From Pseudarthrobacter defluvii (GTDB taxonomy: Bacteria > Actinomycetota > Actinomycetes > Actinomycetales > Micrococcaceae), in contig NZ_JAUSYG010000001.1 of the NCBI RefSeq assembly GCF_030816725.1, forward strand, positions 3,224,001-3,288,000: DNA of 64,000 nucleotides, in the 5' to 3' direction. The notes below the pieces were generated by a model. That model did not search any database. It was given only the letters and a program-made list of their open reading frames with translations, and had not been told where the DNA came from. A program made the translations under genes and the position numbers. Shown one piece after another: positions 1 through 8,675 of the stretch (position 1 is its first letter; each line of letters begins with the position of its first letter).

Positions 1-867
1 CTCCTGCTTCACCAAGGAAACCCGCGCTGCCATCTCCTCCCCCGCGTCCAAGGATGCGATGGCAGCCTTCTGGCCCAGCGCACTCACAGCGAAGGGCAGG
101 GCGGTCCGGCGCAGTCCCTCCGCGATGGCGGGCGCCGCGACGGCGTAGCCCACGCGGAGGCCGGCCAGTCCATAGGCCTTGGAGAAGGTGCGCAGGATGC
201 AGATGTTCGGGTAGCGGCGGTAGAGCGCCAGGGAGCCGGGGCCGCTGCCGGCGTCGGCGTACTCCACGTAGGCCTCGTCGATCACCACCAGGACGTCGGA
301 GCGGACGGACTGCAGGAAGGCCTCGAGGCGGTGGTGGCTGATCGGCACGCCGGTGGGGTTGTTGGGGGTGCAGAGCAGGACCACCTTGGTGCGGCCGGTG
401 ACGGCGGCGGCCATGGCGTCCAGGTCGTGGCCCTCGGCGTCGTCCAGCGGGACGCGGACCGGCCGGGCGCCGGCCAGCTCCACCAGGATGGGGTACGCCT
501 CGAAGGAACGCCACGCGAACACCACCTCATCCCCGGCGTCGCACAGTCCGGTGATGATCTGCTGCAGGACACCCACGCTGCCCGGCCCCACCGCCACCTC
601 CTCCGCGGTGACGCCCAGGTGGCGGGCGATCCGTTCGCGGAGTTCGACGGCGGCCATGTCCGGGTAGCGGTTCATCCTGCCGGCCGCTTCGGCCACCGCG
701 GTTATGGCGGCGGGCAGGGGCTCGTAGTGGCTTTCGTTGCTGGCGAGGGTGGCGACGTCCGCACCGAGGCTGCGGCGGCCGGGGACGTAGGCCGGGAGGC
801 CGGTCACCGCGGCGCGCAGGGTGGGCAGCGCTGTCTCGGGTTCGGCCAGGAGTAGTTCAGGGCTCAT
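1..867 (-). CDS. Histidinol-phosphate/aromatic aminotransferase (3' end outside window)
   Basis: PLP-dependent fold-type I aminotransferase of the HisC/aromatic aminotransferase group; it transfers an amino group between an aromatic or histidinol-phosphate substrate and 2-oxoglutarate. 289 codons are visible, from ATG at 867 to the window edge, so the C-terminal part (about 70 residues in this family) is missing. Seen: substrate/cofactor motifs TPNNPTG (167-173) and DEAY (197-200), and the Schiff-base lysine K230 in TFSKAYGLAG. It diverges from the Lrp-type regulator across 93 bp, which suggests control by it. HisC versus aromatic aminotransferase cannot be decided because the gene is not in a his operon in view. 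Confidence 0.9.
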   Translation of the reverse strand, partial: MSPELLLAEPETALPTLRAAVTGLPAYVPGRRSLGADVATLASNESHYEPLPAAITAVAEAAGRMNRYPDMAAVELRERIARHLGVTAEEVAVGPGSVGVLQQIITGLCDAGDEVVFAWRSFEAYPILVELAGARPVRVPLDDAEGHDLDAMAAAVTGRTKVVLLCTPNNPTGVPISHHRLEAFLQSVRSDVLVVIDEAYVEYADAGSGPGSLALYRRYPNICILRTFSKAYGLAGLRVGYAVAAPAIAEGLRRTALPFAVSALGQKAAIASLDAGEEMAARVSLVKQE

Positions 868-960
868 GAAGACCGATCATGGAAGTGACCCGGACCACAT
901 TGCAAGATACGCTTTTGTGTTTGGGACTTCTGCTCAACTTCTAGTACCTCTGGTGAAAAT

Positions 961-1464
961 ATGACCATCGCTGCCTCCCGTACCCTCGATTCGCTCGACG
1001 GCAGGATCATCCTTGCCCTCGACAAGGACCCCGAAGCCAGCGCCCTGGCACTCTCCCGGACACTCGGCGTCGCACGCAACACCGTCCACGCCCGGCTGGC
1101 ACGGCTGGAACGCAGCGGCGCGCTCCGCACCTTCAGCCGCAGGCTTGACCCCGCCGCGCTCGGCTACGAGCTGATGGCCTTCCTCTCCCTGTCGATCAGC
1201 CAGACCCGGACGGGCTCGGTGGAGGACGGGCTCGCCGCCATCCCGGAGGTCATCGAGGTGCACGCCACCACCGGCGACGCGGACCTCATGGCCAAGGTGG
1301 TGGCCCGCGGCACCGCCGACCTCTACCGCATCACCAACCAGATCCTGGAAATCGACGGGATCCAGCGGACCAGCACCGCCATCTCCATCCTGGAACTCAT
1401 GCCGCCCCGGTACGACGGGCTCATCAGCCGGTTGTCGAAGGAGGAAGCCCGCACGGCGGACTAA
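961..1464 (+). CDS. Lrp/AsnC family transcriptional regulator
   Basis: 167-residue feast/famine regulator. The N-terminal winged HTH (about residues 10-60, with the recognition region ARNTVHARLARLE) is followed by an RAM/AsnC ligand-binding domain (about 75-150), a normal length for the family. It faces the divergent aminotransferase and likely senses an amino acid to regulate it. The 3' half from about base 1220 is repeated at 10640-10885 with roughly 90% base identity. This intact copy may therefore be a recombinant formed when the island at 1.5-10.6 kb arrived. Confidence 0.92.
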   Translation: MTIAASRTLDSLDGRIILALDKDPEASALALSRTLGVARNTVHARLARLERSGALRTFSRRLDPAALGYELMAFLSLSISQTRTGSVEDGLAAIPEVIEVHATTGDADLMAKVVARGTADLYRITNQILEIDGIQRTSTAISILELMPPRYDGLISRLSKEEARTAD

Positions 1465-1582
1465 GGGCCCGAGTGCCAAGGGAGCTCCGCTCCCAGTGAG
1501 CAAATCTTGGCTGGCTGGCAAGAATTTTGCGTGTGGACCGTTAGTGTCTTAGTACAGAAATATCGCCTGCAGGGGAGCACAT

Positions 1583-3259
1583 ATGACTAGTTCACCTACT
1601 GAAGACTGGACGCACACCGCTGTCGTGCTAGTGCTGCCCGCCGAAGAAGCCACGCGGCACATCATAGGCTCCATTCAGGATGCTGTTGATGAGGTGCTGG
1701 CCTCGCCAGAGTTCGATGAGGTCAGCGTCCACCTCGTTCTCTCGACACCTGGGAAGCACATATCGACATCGCCCTCGCTGGACGCTGTGCTGCTCAAAGT
1801 AATCACTGAGACTGACGCAAAGACCATTTCCCTCGTGTGGTGCACGGACAAGGGTGTTGCGGATATCCCTCTGACTCGTGATCTTGATGCCCTGCACGCT
1901 GTTCAAGTCGATTTCCCGACTCTCGGAACCCTTGAGCACGCATCAACGAACGTCCCCACCGCGATACGTGACATTGTGATCAGGGCCCTCGACGCGGCAG
2001 AGGATACTGCGGGAGCTCCGCGGGACAGCATCGAAGCGGCGGTCACGGGGTTCCGCAAACCAACCCAGCGATCACAGGAACCTCCTGCTAACGCAGAGTC
2101 TTTTCGCGGCAGGGAACGGACGCGAACTTCTGTTCAAGGAGCCCCCGACCTTTCCTCCCCTGTGGCCTTAACCGCTAACGCTGGTTATAGCCTCCAGCTC
2201 TCCGGTCCGGAGGCGTTCAATACCCCGAGCGCCGGGGATGCACAAACAGAGCAGGCTAAGTTTGCGGTGGGCTGGCCAGACCCAGATATGGGCGACCACG
2301 CTGCAGACGAAAGCGGCTCTCTGACGTCGAACCTCCACGGCGTTCAGACGGGAAATCCAACTGATGATGATAACTTCATGGGGAGCACTGCGGACAGTTT
2401 TCAGCCCCTATCTCATTACGCGGAACCTGGTGCCACAGCTTTGTCGGACTTGAGTTCCCCCCTTCACCATGGATATGGTGCGGCTGATAAAGCGGTGTTC
2501 TCAGGACCACCCGCCTCCCCCTACCCGCAGGCTGATTCGGCGAGCCCTACATGGATCCCTCCCGTCGTCCAAAATGTCGTCAGTTCGGTCACCTCGCAAG
2601 TTGATCAGTGGCGTGCCCGACGCACTAAAGTGCGCCGCGCCGAAGAGCAGATCGGGGTTTCTGCCTTGGAACGTCTGCCCGTGCATCAGGGATCTCAGCG
2701 CCCGCTAATCTACTTTGCACTGGCAGCGTCGATGGGATGGGATAAGCAAGCTGTCCGCACCCGCGACGCCGCGCTAACCCTTCTCTCCGATGCGCTAGAT
2801 CGCCATTGGATCGCCGTCGCTCTCAACTTGGGCAGCGCACTGACGCGCGTCGCCGGTCCAGATTCACCCAAGAGCGTCACTCATGACTGGCGACGGATTG
2901 AGCGTAACAATGACTTCGACCTCGGCGATGCCGCCGCAGAACTGTCGATGCAATTCGACCGCGACAATGCTTCATTGCGGCTGCGTGGTCACGAGGTGGA
3001 CCCGCCACACGTTGTGATTTTTGCTACTGAACCGCCCTACGTGGACTCTGTCGCAAGTAGCGCGTACCTCGCCCTGTTACGCGACGTGCAGTCCGTGACC
3101 TGGCTGCTTGTCGGGGACTCCCATTGGATGGAATTTCCCCCGGAGCTGGACGACCGCCCCTCTCGAGTTCTCTATGCCGAGCAGGATGGAGTGGCGATAC
3201 TCCTGAGTAAGGTGCTCGCCTCTCCTGAGATCATTCCGCCCGGGCAGATTGACATGTAG
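1583..3259 (+). CDS. Unrecognised 558-aa protein of the kinase/VWA/PP2C island
   Basis: I do not recognise the family. Start ATG 1583 is preceded by GGGGAG at good spacing. Three regions are visible: an N-terminal alpha/beta-like part (about 1-135) with alternating hydrophobic strands (TAVVLVLP, VSVHLVLS, TISLVWC); a long low-complexity, Ser/Pro/Gly-rich linker (about 136-345) with no strong hydrophobic segment; and a C-terminal alpha/beta-like part (about 350-558) with strands HVVIFAT and SVTWLLVG. No transmembrane segment or signal peptide is seen. It runs toward the ATPase gene on the other strand; the two stop codons are only 13 bp apart. By position it is probably an adaptor or sensor for the island system (inference). 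A diverged VWA-like C-terminal fold is possible but unproven. Confidence 0.6.
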   Translation: MTSSPTEDWTHTAVVLVLPAEEATRHIIGSIQDAVDEVLASPEFDEVSVHLVLSTPGKHISTSPSLDAVLLKVITETDAKTISLVWCTDKGVADIPLTRDLDALHAVQVDFPTLGTLEHASTNVPTAIRDIVIRALDAAEDTAGAPRDSIEAAVTGFRKPTQRSQEPPANAESFRGRERTRTSVQGAPDLSSPVALTANAGYSLQLSGPEAFNTPSAGDAQTEQAKFAVGWPDPDMGDHAADESGSLTSNLHGVQTGNPTDDDNFMGSTADSFQPLSHYAEPGATALSDLSSPLHHGYGAADKAVFSGPPASPYPQADSASPTWIPPVVQNVVSSVTSQVDQWRARRTKVRRAEEQIGVSALERLPVHQGSQRPLIYFALAASMGWDKQAVRTRDAALTLLSDALDRHWIAVALNLGSALTRVAGPDSPKSVTHDWRRIERNNDFDLGDAAAELSMQFDRDNASLRLRGHEVDPPHVVIFATEPPYVDSVASSAYLALLRDVQSVTWLLVGDSHWMEFPPELDDRPSRVLYAEQDGVAILLSKVLASPEIIPPGQIDM

Positions 3260-3272
3260 TTGCCGACCAGTG

Positions 3273-4751
3273 TCAGGGCTCCAGATCGATAATGAAGGGT
3301 GCGGCGCTGGCTGAGCGTAAGTGTACAGTTGCACCTCGTCGTGTCATCGGCAGGTTCATAATTTCACCTGGTCCCAACATCGGCTGCATCTGGTGTGACA
3401 CGGTCGGCTGCCATGCGCCGTTGGGTCCGGCGGAGTGGGAGAGGACTGGGGCGGACACATTGCCGAGACGATCCCCCAGCATATTTGCTGTCGTTGGAGA
3501 GACACCCTTGAGGGTTATCAACGTATCGCAGCTCGCCAGTGTGGCCGCAGCTTTGTGCGGGTCACCCAGGTGCTGGACATCTTGGACAGCGATGCAGATA
3601 GAGGACCCCGCCCCGCGCATGACGTCGAGCATCTCCTGAAGGTTGATCTGCTCTCCGTACCGGGCGGCCTCGTCCAGAGTCCAGAGGATCGGAGCGGCCA
3701 TTTGTCCAAAGCGTTCCATGACGCGCAACTTCAGAAGCGAAATCAACATTGATGAAGCTGCCCATGCGAGTTCTCCTAAAGCCATACGCGCGCCAATGAT
3801 GAAGATTCCGCCACTCGTGAGTATCTCGTCGACAGTGATCGCGTTTGGTCCGGTCCCGGCGAGCATGTCCTCGAACGTTGGGTCCGCCAACCATGACAGA
3901 CGATTCGTGAGCCCCGCGGTGGCAGCAGGATAGTCGGCTGCTGGGAGCTGTGCCATGTCCAACACATCATTCGCCCGGCTCCCTGCGGCTGCGACGTGCT
4001 GCTTGAGATAGAGCTGGCTCACTGCCATCCGGTATAGCTCTCTGGGGTGCGGAGCTGCGGGTTGAGCAGCAAGCATTCGAAGCAGGCCACGTAGCCACCT
4101 GTGGTCCCGCTCTTCAAAAAAACGGTGGGTACTGCCGGGGTCCACTGGCCCGAGAAGCGCCTGCGCAACCTGCGCGGCGTCCTGCGCGGATCGCACCTCA
4201 CGGATTGGGTTCCATGACCTGGATTTCTGGGGAGCCCCTATGTCCCAGCGCCTGACGCGGAACGATCCTAGAGCCCCAAGTTCCCTTTTGGCGTCTCGAA
4301 TCGTCTCTGCAAGGTCTCCCTTAGTATCGACATTGATTGTGGTCAAGCCATGAATGGTGGCTTGTACGATCCAGGGAGCGATCAGAAATCGAGACTTGCC
4401 GGACCCCGGCGGACCGATGATTGCGGTGTGTTTCTCGAAGTTGCCCCACTCCAAGTAGACCGGGAACTCGGAGCCCCGCCGCTGTGGATGCACGACCGTT
4501 CCTAGCGGGAACGTCCCCTGCGCCAGTGCGCGGACCTGCTTAGGAAGAAGCACGTACCGGAAGTCCCAATACGTGTTTCGAGCCCCGGATGGTGGCGGAT
4601 CGTCCGGGCCAAGCACTCCGCTACGGCGAGCGTGTCGCCCGGGCCGGACCCCATTCGCTGCGGCTGCGGCAGCAATTGCACCGCTTACACGGTCCACGCC
4701 GTGCCCAATCACTCCGGCGGCACGCCAAGCGCCGGACCCCCAACCTCCCAC
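3273..4751 (-). CDS. VirD4/TraG-like P-loop ATPase, soluble
   Basis: 492-residue ATPase of the VirD4/TraG/HerA-FtsK class, enzymes that pump or move DNA or protein. Walker A is GPPGSGKS (113-120), directly after an EWGNFEKHTAIIG segment typical of type IV coupling proteins. Walker B is ILWTLDEAARYG (355-366), and sensor-like AVQDVQHLG follows (388-396). GTG start at 4751, five bases after the stop of the small upstream gene, so translation is probably coupled. The N-terminal membrane helices of conjugative coupling proteins are absent, and no relaxase or T4SS gene is in view. A cytoplasmic DNA-processing motor working with the kinase/phosphatase/VWA set is more likely than conjugation (inference). 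Confidence 0.8.
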   Translation of the reverse strand: MGGWGSGAWRAAGVIGHGVDRVSGAIAAAAAANGVRPGRHARRSGVLGPDDPPPSGARNTYWDFRYVLLPKQVRALAQGTFPLGTVVHPQRRGSEFPVYLEWGNFEKHTAIIGPPGSGKSRFLIAPWIVQATIHGLTTINVDTKGDLAETIRDAKRELGALGSFRVRRWDIGAPQKSRSWNPIREVRSAQDAAQVAQALLGPVDPGSTHRFFEERDHRWLRGLLRMLAAQPAAPHPRELYRMAVSQLYLKQHVAAAGSRANDVLDMAQLPAADYPAATAGLTNRLSWLADPTFEDMLAGTGPNAITVDEILTSGGIFIIGARMALGELAWAASSMLISLLKLRVMERFGQMAAPILWTLDEAARYGEQINLQEMLDVMRGAGSSICIAVQDVQHLGDPHKAAATLASCDTLITLKGVSPTTANMLGDRLGNVSAPVLSHSAGPNGAWQPTVSHQMQPMLGPGEIMNLPMTRRGATVHLRSASAAPFIIDLEP

Positions 4752-4756
4752 AGCTG

Positions 4757-5086
4757 CTAACGTCCTCGTTCGCGAGGGCGTTCCTCACGTTTGTCAGGCT
4801 CGCGCAGGGAAAAAGACTCCTCGAAAGCCTGCCGACGCCGCGCTTCTTGAACCCGCTCGTTATGGTCGGCGAAATTCTGTGCCTGCTGCTGAATACCTAA
4901 GGGATTATCGATTTGCCATGAGACTGGAGCATCTCGTATTTGATCAAGATTAGGCTGCTGTGCAACGGGCATCGGAGAGCCGAGTGTTGTCCATGCAAGT
5001 TCAGCAGCGACGGCGCTGCCGTGGACAGCGCGCCCGACTCGCTTGGACTGCTCTGCAAGCTTCTCTCGTGCGTCATCGAAGTCCAT
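4757..5086 (-). CDS. Small charged protein between kinase and ATPase genes
   Basis: 109 residues, family not recognised. ATG at 5086 has GGAAG nine bases upstream; an in-frame GTG at 5092 is an alternative start. The sequence is mostly helical and charged: residues 1-30 are amphipathic, there is a central Gln/Pro-rich part, and the tail (about 65-109) is rich in Arg and Glu. No membrane segment is seen. It lies 56 bp after the kinase gene and five bases before the ATPase gene, so it is an operon member and possibly an accessory subunit of the ATPase (inference). Confidence 0.65.
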   Translation of the reverse strand: MDFDDAREKLAEQSKRVGRAVHGSAVAAELAWTTLGSPMPVAQQPNLDQIRDAPVSWQIDNPLGIQQQAQNFADHNERVQEARRRQAFEESFSLREPDKREERPRERGR

Positions 5087-5142
5087 CGCCACTCGCTTCC
5101 GTCCAATTGAACTCTCCGGTAATGATACTGGGCAGTTATCGA

Positions 5143-6744
5143 TTACGGCTTCCCAGCCTCAAGCTTGACTATGTGGCTAGTGAGTTCGTAGATGGTCTGC
5201 CTGTACGCAAGGGTTTGGGCGTTCGGGACTGAATTGGCATTACGGAAGTCACTGAACTGCTCCTGCAGGCTCGAAATCAAAGTAGGACCGAGCGAGAGCA
5301 TCTCGGGCATCGAAAGGGAGCCAACAAGGTCGCCCCCAAACGACGGCAGGCCAGAATCATGCATCGCGTCCAGCACGGCTGAACTGATCGCCTCTGGCGA
5401 CGGGGATATGGCTTCAAGGGTTGGGAACCCATTGGTAAGTTGCTGCATCATTACCGGCCATTGGGGAAGCGGCACCTCGATGTCGCGACGAAGAACACTC
5501 GGGACGATGAAGGCAGGAAGCTTCGGGATGTGAGGCACTGGAAGCATTCCAACCTGCACGTCGAAAGAGGGCAGCTCGTAACAGTCAATTTCGCCGACAA
5601 GGTAGGTGACGCTTGCATACTTCGTTTGAATGTGGAGGCTTATGGGGCCGGCACTTGTGATCTTGACGGCTGCCGAATTGACGCCAGGCGGACACTTCAT
5701 CCGCTGTGCCCCGGGACCCACTAGCTCTACCTGGTACGGGCTTCCTGCATTTATGGACCACGAGGCGATGACGTCTCGTCCGCGTAACGCCACCACCTTG
5801 TTCAGGCTTGCTTGTGTCACCACCGGCGGAGCCACCAACGAGCGAACGGCATCCTCCGCTGCCTGACGTAGTTCCCCTGCAGTCGGTCTTGCGCTGGGAG
5901 TGGGGTCGAGCGCGCGACCAATGAGGTCTGCTAGCTTCGGCGTTATGACGGACGGCACCGGCAGTGGGAGTGCCATACGCTGAGTGGCTCCGGTAGCCCC
6001 GCTGATGAACCTCACGAACGCGAGCCCAAGCTTGTAGACATCCGATTGGAAGTTCTGCAACCTCTTAGGCGAGGCGGGCTGGCCATTCATCTCAGGCGGC
6101 GTCCACCGGGGAAAGTGCCCCTGACGTGACGCGCGTGAGCCGTCAGAAATGTGCGCAACTGCGTCGCAGTCAAGGAGCAACACGTGCGCGGGCGCGAATG
6201 AGAAGACCTCGTTGTTCGGGTTGAGATCTCCAAACACCAAGCCATGCCGGTGAAGCAGCTCGATCGCGCCGGCGAGCTTGGAGAGTAAGTGCAGCCTAAG
6301 CGCGTCATCGTGGAAGTCGAGATTGTCATAACCCACCTGGTTCCGCGCCTTCTTTGGTGCGGCCAGATACCCGATGACGCGTTGCTCCCGCTTCGCAGGG
6401 AAGACACCTTTCGCCGGAATATCCATAAAGTACTCAGACTGAATCAGAGGCAGCAGACAACCGACCTCTTTACCATGGTCGGTGACCATCGCGACGGGCC
6501 ACGAGGCAATCTCGTCGATCTCCTGTCGGTCGCGAGGATCGAGCCCGTCACGAAACAGTACTGCTTGGCGCATCCCGTCCAACATGGTAGGGATATTCGC
6601 GGGATCAAGCGTCGGCTTCGGGCGTTTGATCACCATCGGGCGCGGATCGCCAGCCACAGGAGACCCAAGCACCCGGTGCACAACACCGAATCCGCCCTGC
6701 CCGAGCTCCTTGTCGACAGTCAGTCCGGATAACTCTACGCTCAT
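5143..6744 (-). CDS. Ser/Thr protein kinase-like protein with C-terminal beta domain
   Basis: 533 residues. The N-terminal kinase fold shows the glycine loop GQGGFG (15-20), lysine K40 in VIK, catalytic loop FGDLNPNN (171-178, D173 and N178 kept, HRD histidine replaced by Phe), metal-binding DCD (192-194) in place of DFG, PPE (216-218) and SDVYKLG (234-240). This catalytic-loop variant resembles kinases of TerY-associated kinase/phosphatase/VWA triads. Residues about 270-385 look like an Ig/FN3-type beta sandwich; the remaining tail is unknown. The start ATG overlaps the PP2C stop (ATGA), so the two are translationally coupled. It likely phosphorylates island partners and is reversed by the PP2C protein (inference). 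Confidence 0.85.
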   Translation of the reverse strand: MSVELSGLTVDKELGQGGFGVVHRVLGSPVAGDPRPMVIKRPKPTLDPANIPTMLDGMRQAVLFRDGLDPRDRQEIDEIASWPVAMVTDHGKEVGCLLPLIQSEYFMDIPAKGVFPAKREQRVIGYLAAPKKARNQVGYDNLDFHDDALRLHLLSKLAGAIELLHRHGLVFGDLNPNNEVFSFAPAHVLLLDCDAVAHISDGSRASRQGHFPRWTPPEMNGQPASPKRLQNFQSDVYKLGLAFVRFISGATGATQRMALPLPVPSVITPKLADLIGRALDPTPSARPTAGELRQAAEDAVRSLVAPPVVTQASLNKVVALRGRDVIASWSINAGSPYQVELVGPGAQRMKCPPGVNSAAVKITSAGPISLHIQTKYASVTYLVGEIDCYELPSFDVQVGMLPVPHIPKLPAFIVPSVLRRDIEVPLPQWPVMMQQLTNGFPTLEAISPSPEAISSAVLDAMHDSGLPSFGGDLVGSLSMPEMLSLGPTLISSLQEQFSDFRNANSVPNAQTLAYRQTIYELTSHIVKLEAGKP

Positions 6745-7670
6745 CCGGGATCGTTCCCAGCAGCCTCTTCGATCCCTTCGACAGGCACAGTCGCAGCGTT
6801 CCTCATCTGCCCAACACGAAGTGCAGGTTCTTCAGCTTCCGGGGCCCTACGAGCCGGCCAGATACCCACGACCGTTCGGTCGTCCTTGCGGCTCTTCTGC
6901 GCGAACTCGGCCTGGGCCCCGAACATATAAATGCCAGGAGGCTCCTCCCACCACTCTGCCAGCGCCTCACGGGCCTCAGCCGAATCACGAATGGAGTTGC
7001 CCACACCATCGGACATAACGAACAAGCCACCGCCCACGGGCGGCGTGACAACGGATTGGACCCGCAGATCCCTCGAAGGAAGAGCAGGGATCGGCGCCGC
7101 GAATCCGTCACCGTCGTCCTCCTGCGGCGTAACCTCCGACCACTCACCGTCCGAAAGCAACCACACGGGAGTGTCCCCAACCCACGCTATGTCGGCTGTA
7201 CCAAGTTGTCCGCCCTCCAAAGAAATCTCGACCAGCGTGAGGGTGGTCGCTCCGACGCGGAAGCCATCCTCGTTGCACGGAATGACTTCCAACAGATGGT
7301 TGTTCACGTGGTCCACGATCTCCGAGAGGCTATTCGCCCCCGAAGCCCACGCTTCAGCCGCGACCCTTACCGCTGCGGCACTAGCATCGCGAGAGCGCGC
7401 CTTCGAACCCGCGCCATCGGCCACAGCGACGAAAAGGGCACCCTTGGCGGCATCCCAAGAACACAAGAACGCGTCCTGCCGCTCGGTTCCCCTCTGCCTG
7501 TGCGAGAGCCCACGCGCGGAAGCGGCACGGACCGCCACTCCACCGATATCGTGCTCGGCAAGCTCGATCTCGTGCGCAGCCGACAGCCCGAGCGGTACCC
7601 CCAGCCGAACCTCAGCAGCCAGGCGCCCAGGATCTCCGATGGCAAACGGAATCTCCCTCAATCGATTCAC
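6741..7670 (-). CDS. PP2C-family protein phosphatase
   Basis: 309-residue metal-dependent Ser/Thr phosphatase. Seen: RQDAF (65-69), VADGAGS (83-89), WVGDTPVW (163-170), MSDGVGN (219-225) and KDDRTVV (262-268); these carry the acidic metal ligands of the family (D66, D85, D221, D264), so it should be active. GTG start at 7670, 15 bases after the VWA stop; its own stop overlaps the kinase start. It presumably counters the neighbouring kinase. The N-terminal 45 residues are extra relative to a minimal PP2C domain. Confidence 0.9.
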   Translation of the reverse strand: MNRLREIPFAIGDPGRLAAEVRLGVPLGLSAAHEIELAEHDIGGVAVRAASARGLSHRQRGTERQDAFLCSWDAAKGALFVAVADGAGSKARSRDASAAAVRVAAEAWASGANSLSEIVDHVNNHLLEVIPCNEDGFRVGATTLTLVEISLEGGQLGTADIAWVGDTPVWLLSDGEWSEVTPQEDDGDGFAAPIPALPSRDLRVQSVVTPPVGGGLFVMSDGVGNSIRDSAEAREALAEWWEEPPGIYMFGAQAEFAQKSRKDDRTVVGIWPARRAPEAEEPALRVGQMRNAATVPVEGIEEAAGNDPG

Positions 7671-7685
7671 CCTCGATCAACCGCC

Positions 7686-8441
7686 CTAGAACACTTCATC
7701 AACCGAGCCATACTCAACGTTCGCGGCAGGAAGCGGTGCAACTGCCTGAAGATCACGCTGTCCCATAGCATTCGTACTGGTCGCCTGGACAATAGTTTGG
7801 TTGACGAGGTTTTTTACCTGCTCAATTACAGCCTTCGGGTCCCGGTCCTTCAGCAGAAACCACTTTCCTAGTTTCTCGCCGAAATCTGGGTAAGCAATGT
7901 CTTTCAGCACTTCCGCGGGGGCCTCGCGGAAGCCATAAGCGACGACGTAAGGCCACATCTTCGTAGCGTCCTTGCCCTGGGTCGTCAGGAACACGTTTCG
8001 GAATGCGCGCCGATCAGCCGGTTCACCGTCCGTCAGGAAGAATACGCACGGACGATGAATCCGGCCCTTCTTCGCGCGAATTCTCGCCGTATCGGCCTTC
8101 ACGGCCGAATCATACGCACGCCACGCATCGCTGAAGTCCGTACCCCCTAGAGCCGAGAGCTGCGGAACCATCCCAATGCTTGACAAGCGCGACAGAGGAA
8201 TCGTTACCTGCGCCGTGCTGCCAAAGCTAATAACTCCGAGCATCGCACTGTCGTCGGTCTCGGGGTCCGAGCGCAACTCCGCAATGAGCTGCTCCACGGC
8301 TTGTCGCAAGATACCGAGGTCACCCTCCATGGAATATGACTGATCGAGAATCAGATAGAAGGGCATCACTTCCTGCCCCTCGGCAATATCGATCCCACCC
8401 GCGCCTTCGAACTTGTATTCAGCCTCAGTGTAATCACTCAT
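7686..8441 (-). CDS. TerY-like von Willebrand factor A (VWA) protein
   Basis: 251 residues from ATG 8441, chosen because AGGGAGA lies five bases upstream; a longer frame to 8483 lacks such a site. The VWA fold has an intact MIDAS metal site: DQSYS (33-37), T101 in GGTDF and D138 in FLTDGEP. Proteins of this type (TerY) bind a metal and a partner protein in tellurite-resistance-like stress and defence systems. It is cytoplasmic, with no signal peptide. It leads the VWA-PP2C-kinase triad; the pattern VWA + PP2C + kinase is the known TerY-P arrangement. Confidence 0.88.
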   Translation of the reverse strand: MSDYTEAEYKFEGAGGIDIAEGQEVMPFYLILDQSYSMEGDLGILRQAVEQLIAELRSDPETDDSAMLGVISFGSTAQVTIPLSRLSSIGMVPQLSALGGTDFSDAWRAYDSAVKADTARIRAKKGRIHRPCVFFLTDGEPADRRAFRNVFLTTQGKDATKMWPYVVAYGFREAPAEVLKDIAYPDFGEKLGKWFLLKDRDPKAVIEQVKNLVNQTIVQATSTNAMGQRDLQAVAPLPAANVEYGSVDEVF

Positions 8442-8675
8442 ATTTTCTCCCTGTCGGTATCCCATAAGGCGGTTTTGCGTCATGCTAATCAGATTTCGGG
8501 ACGCAATTCAACGAAGTCCGTTTATTCCTTAAAACATGTCGACCCGGCTGGAGCAAGACGACCGTTAAGGATGCCGAAATTATTATCCACGAACAACTCG
8601 TACGTGGCCCATTGCAAGCGGTACCTGACCGGCACGCTGTGTCTCCAAGCGGTCATCTCCCGTCCATTAGGACGG
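8442..8675. other. Gap between DUF4407-like and VWA genes
   Basis: 234 bp without a convincing gene. It is AT-richer than the flanks and ends with the VWA ribosome site at 8446-8452. It may hold a second promoter for the VWA-PP2C-kinase-ATPase part; no clear -35/-10 pair was recognised. Confidence 0.3.

Noticed and set aside
3273..4751. Conjugative element based on the VirD4-like ATPase
   Set aside because: No relaxase, T4SS, integrase or att site is visible in the window.
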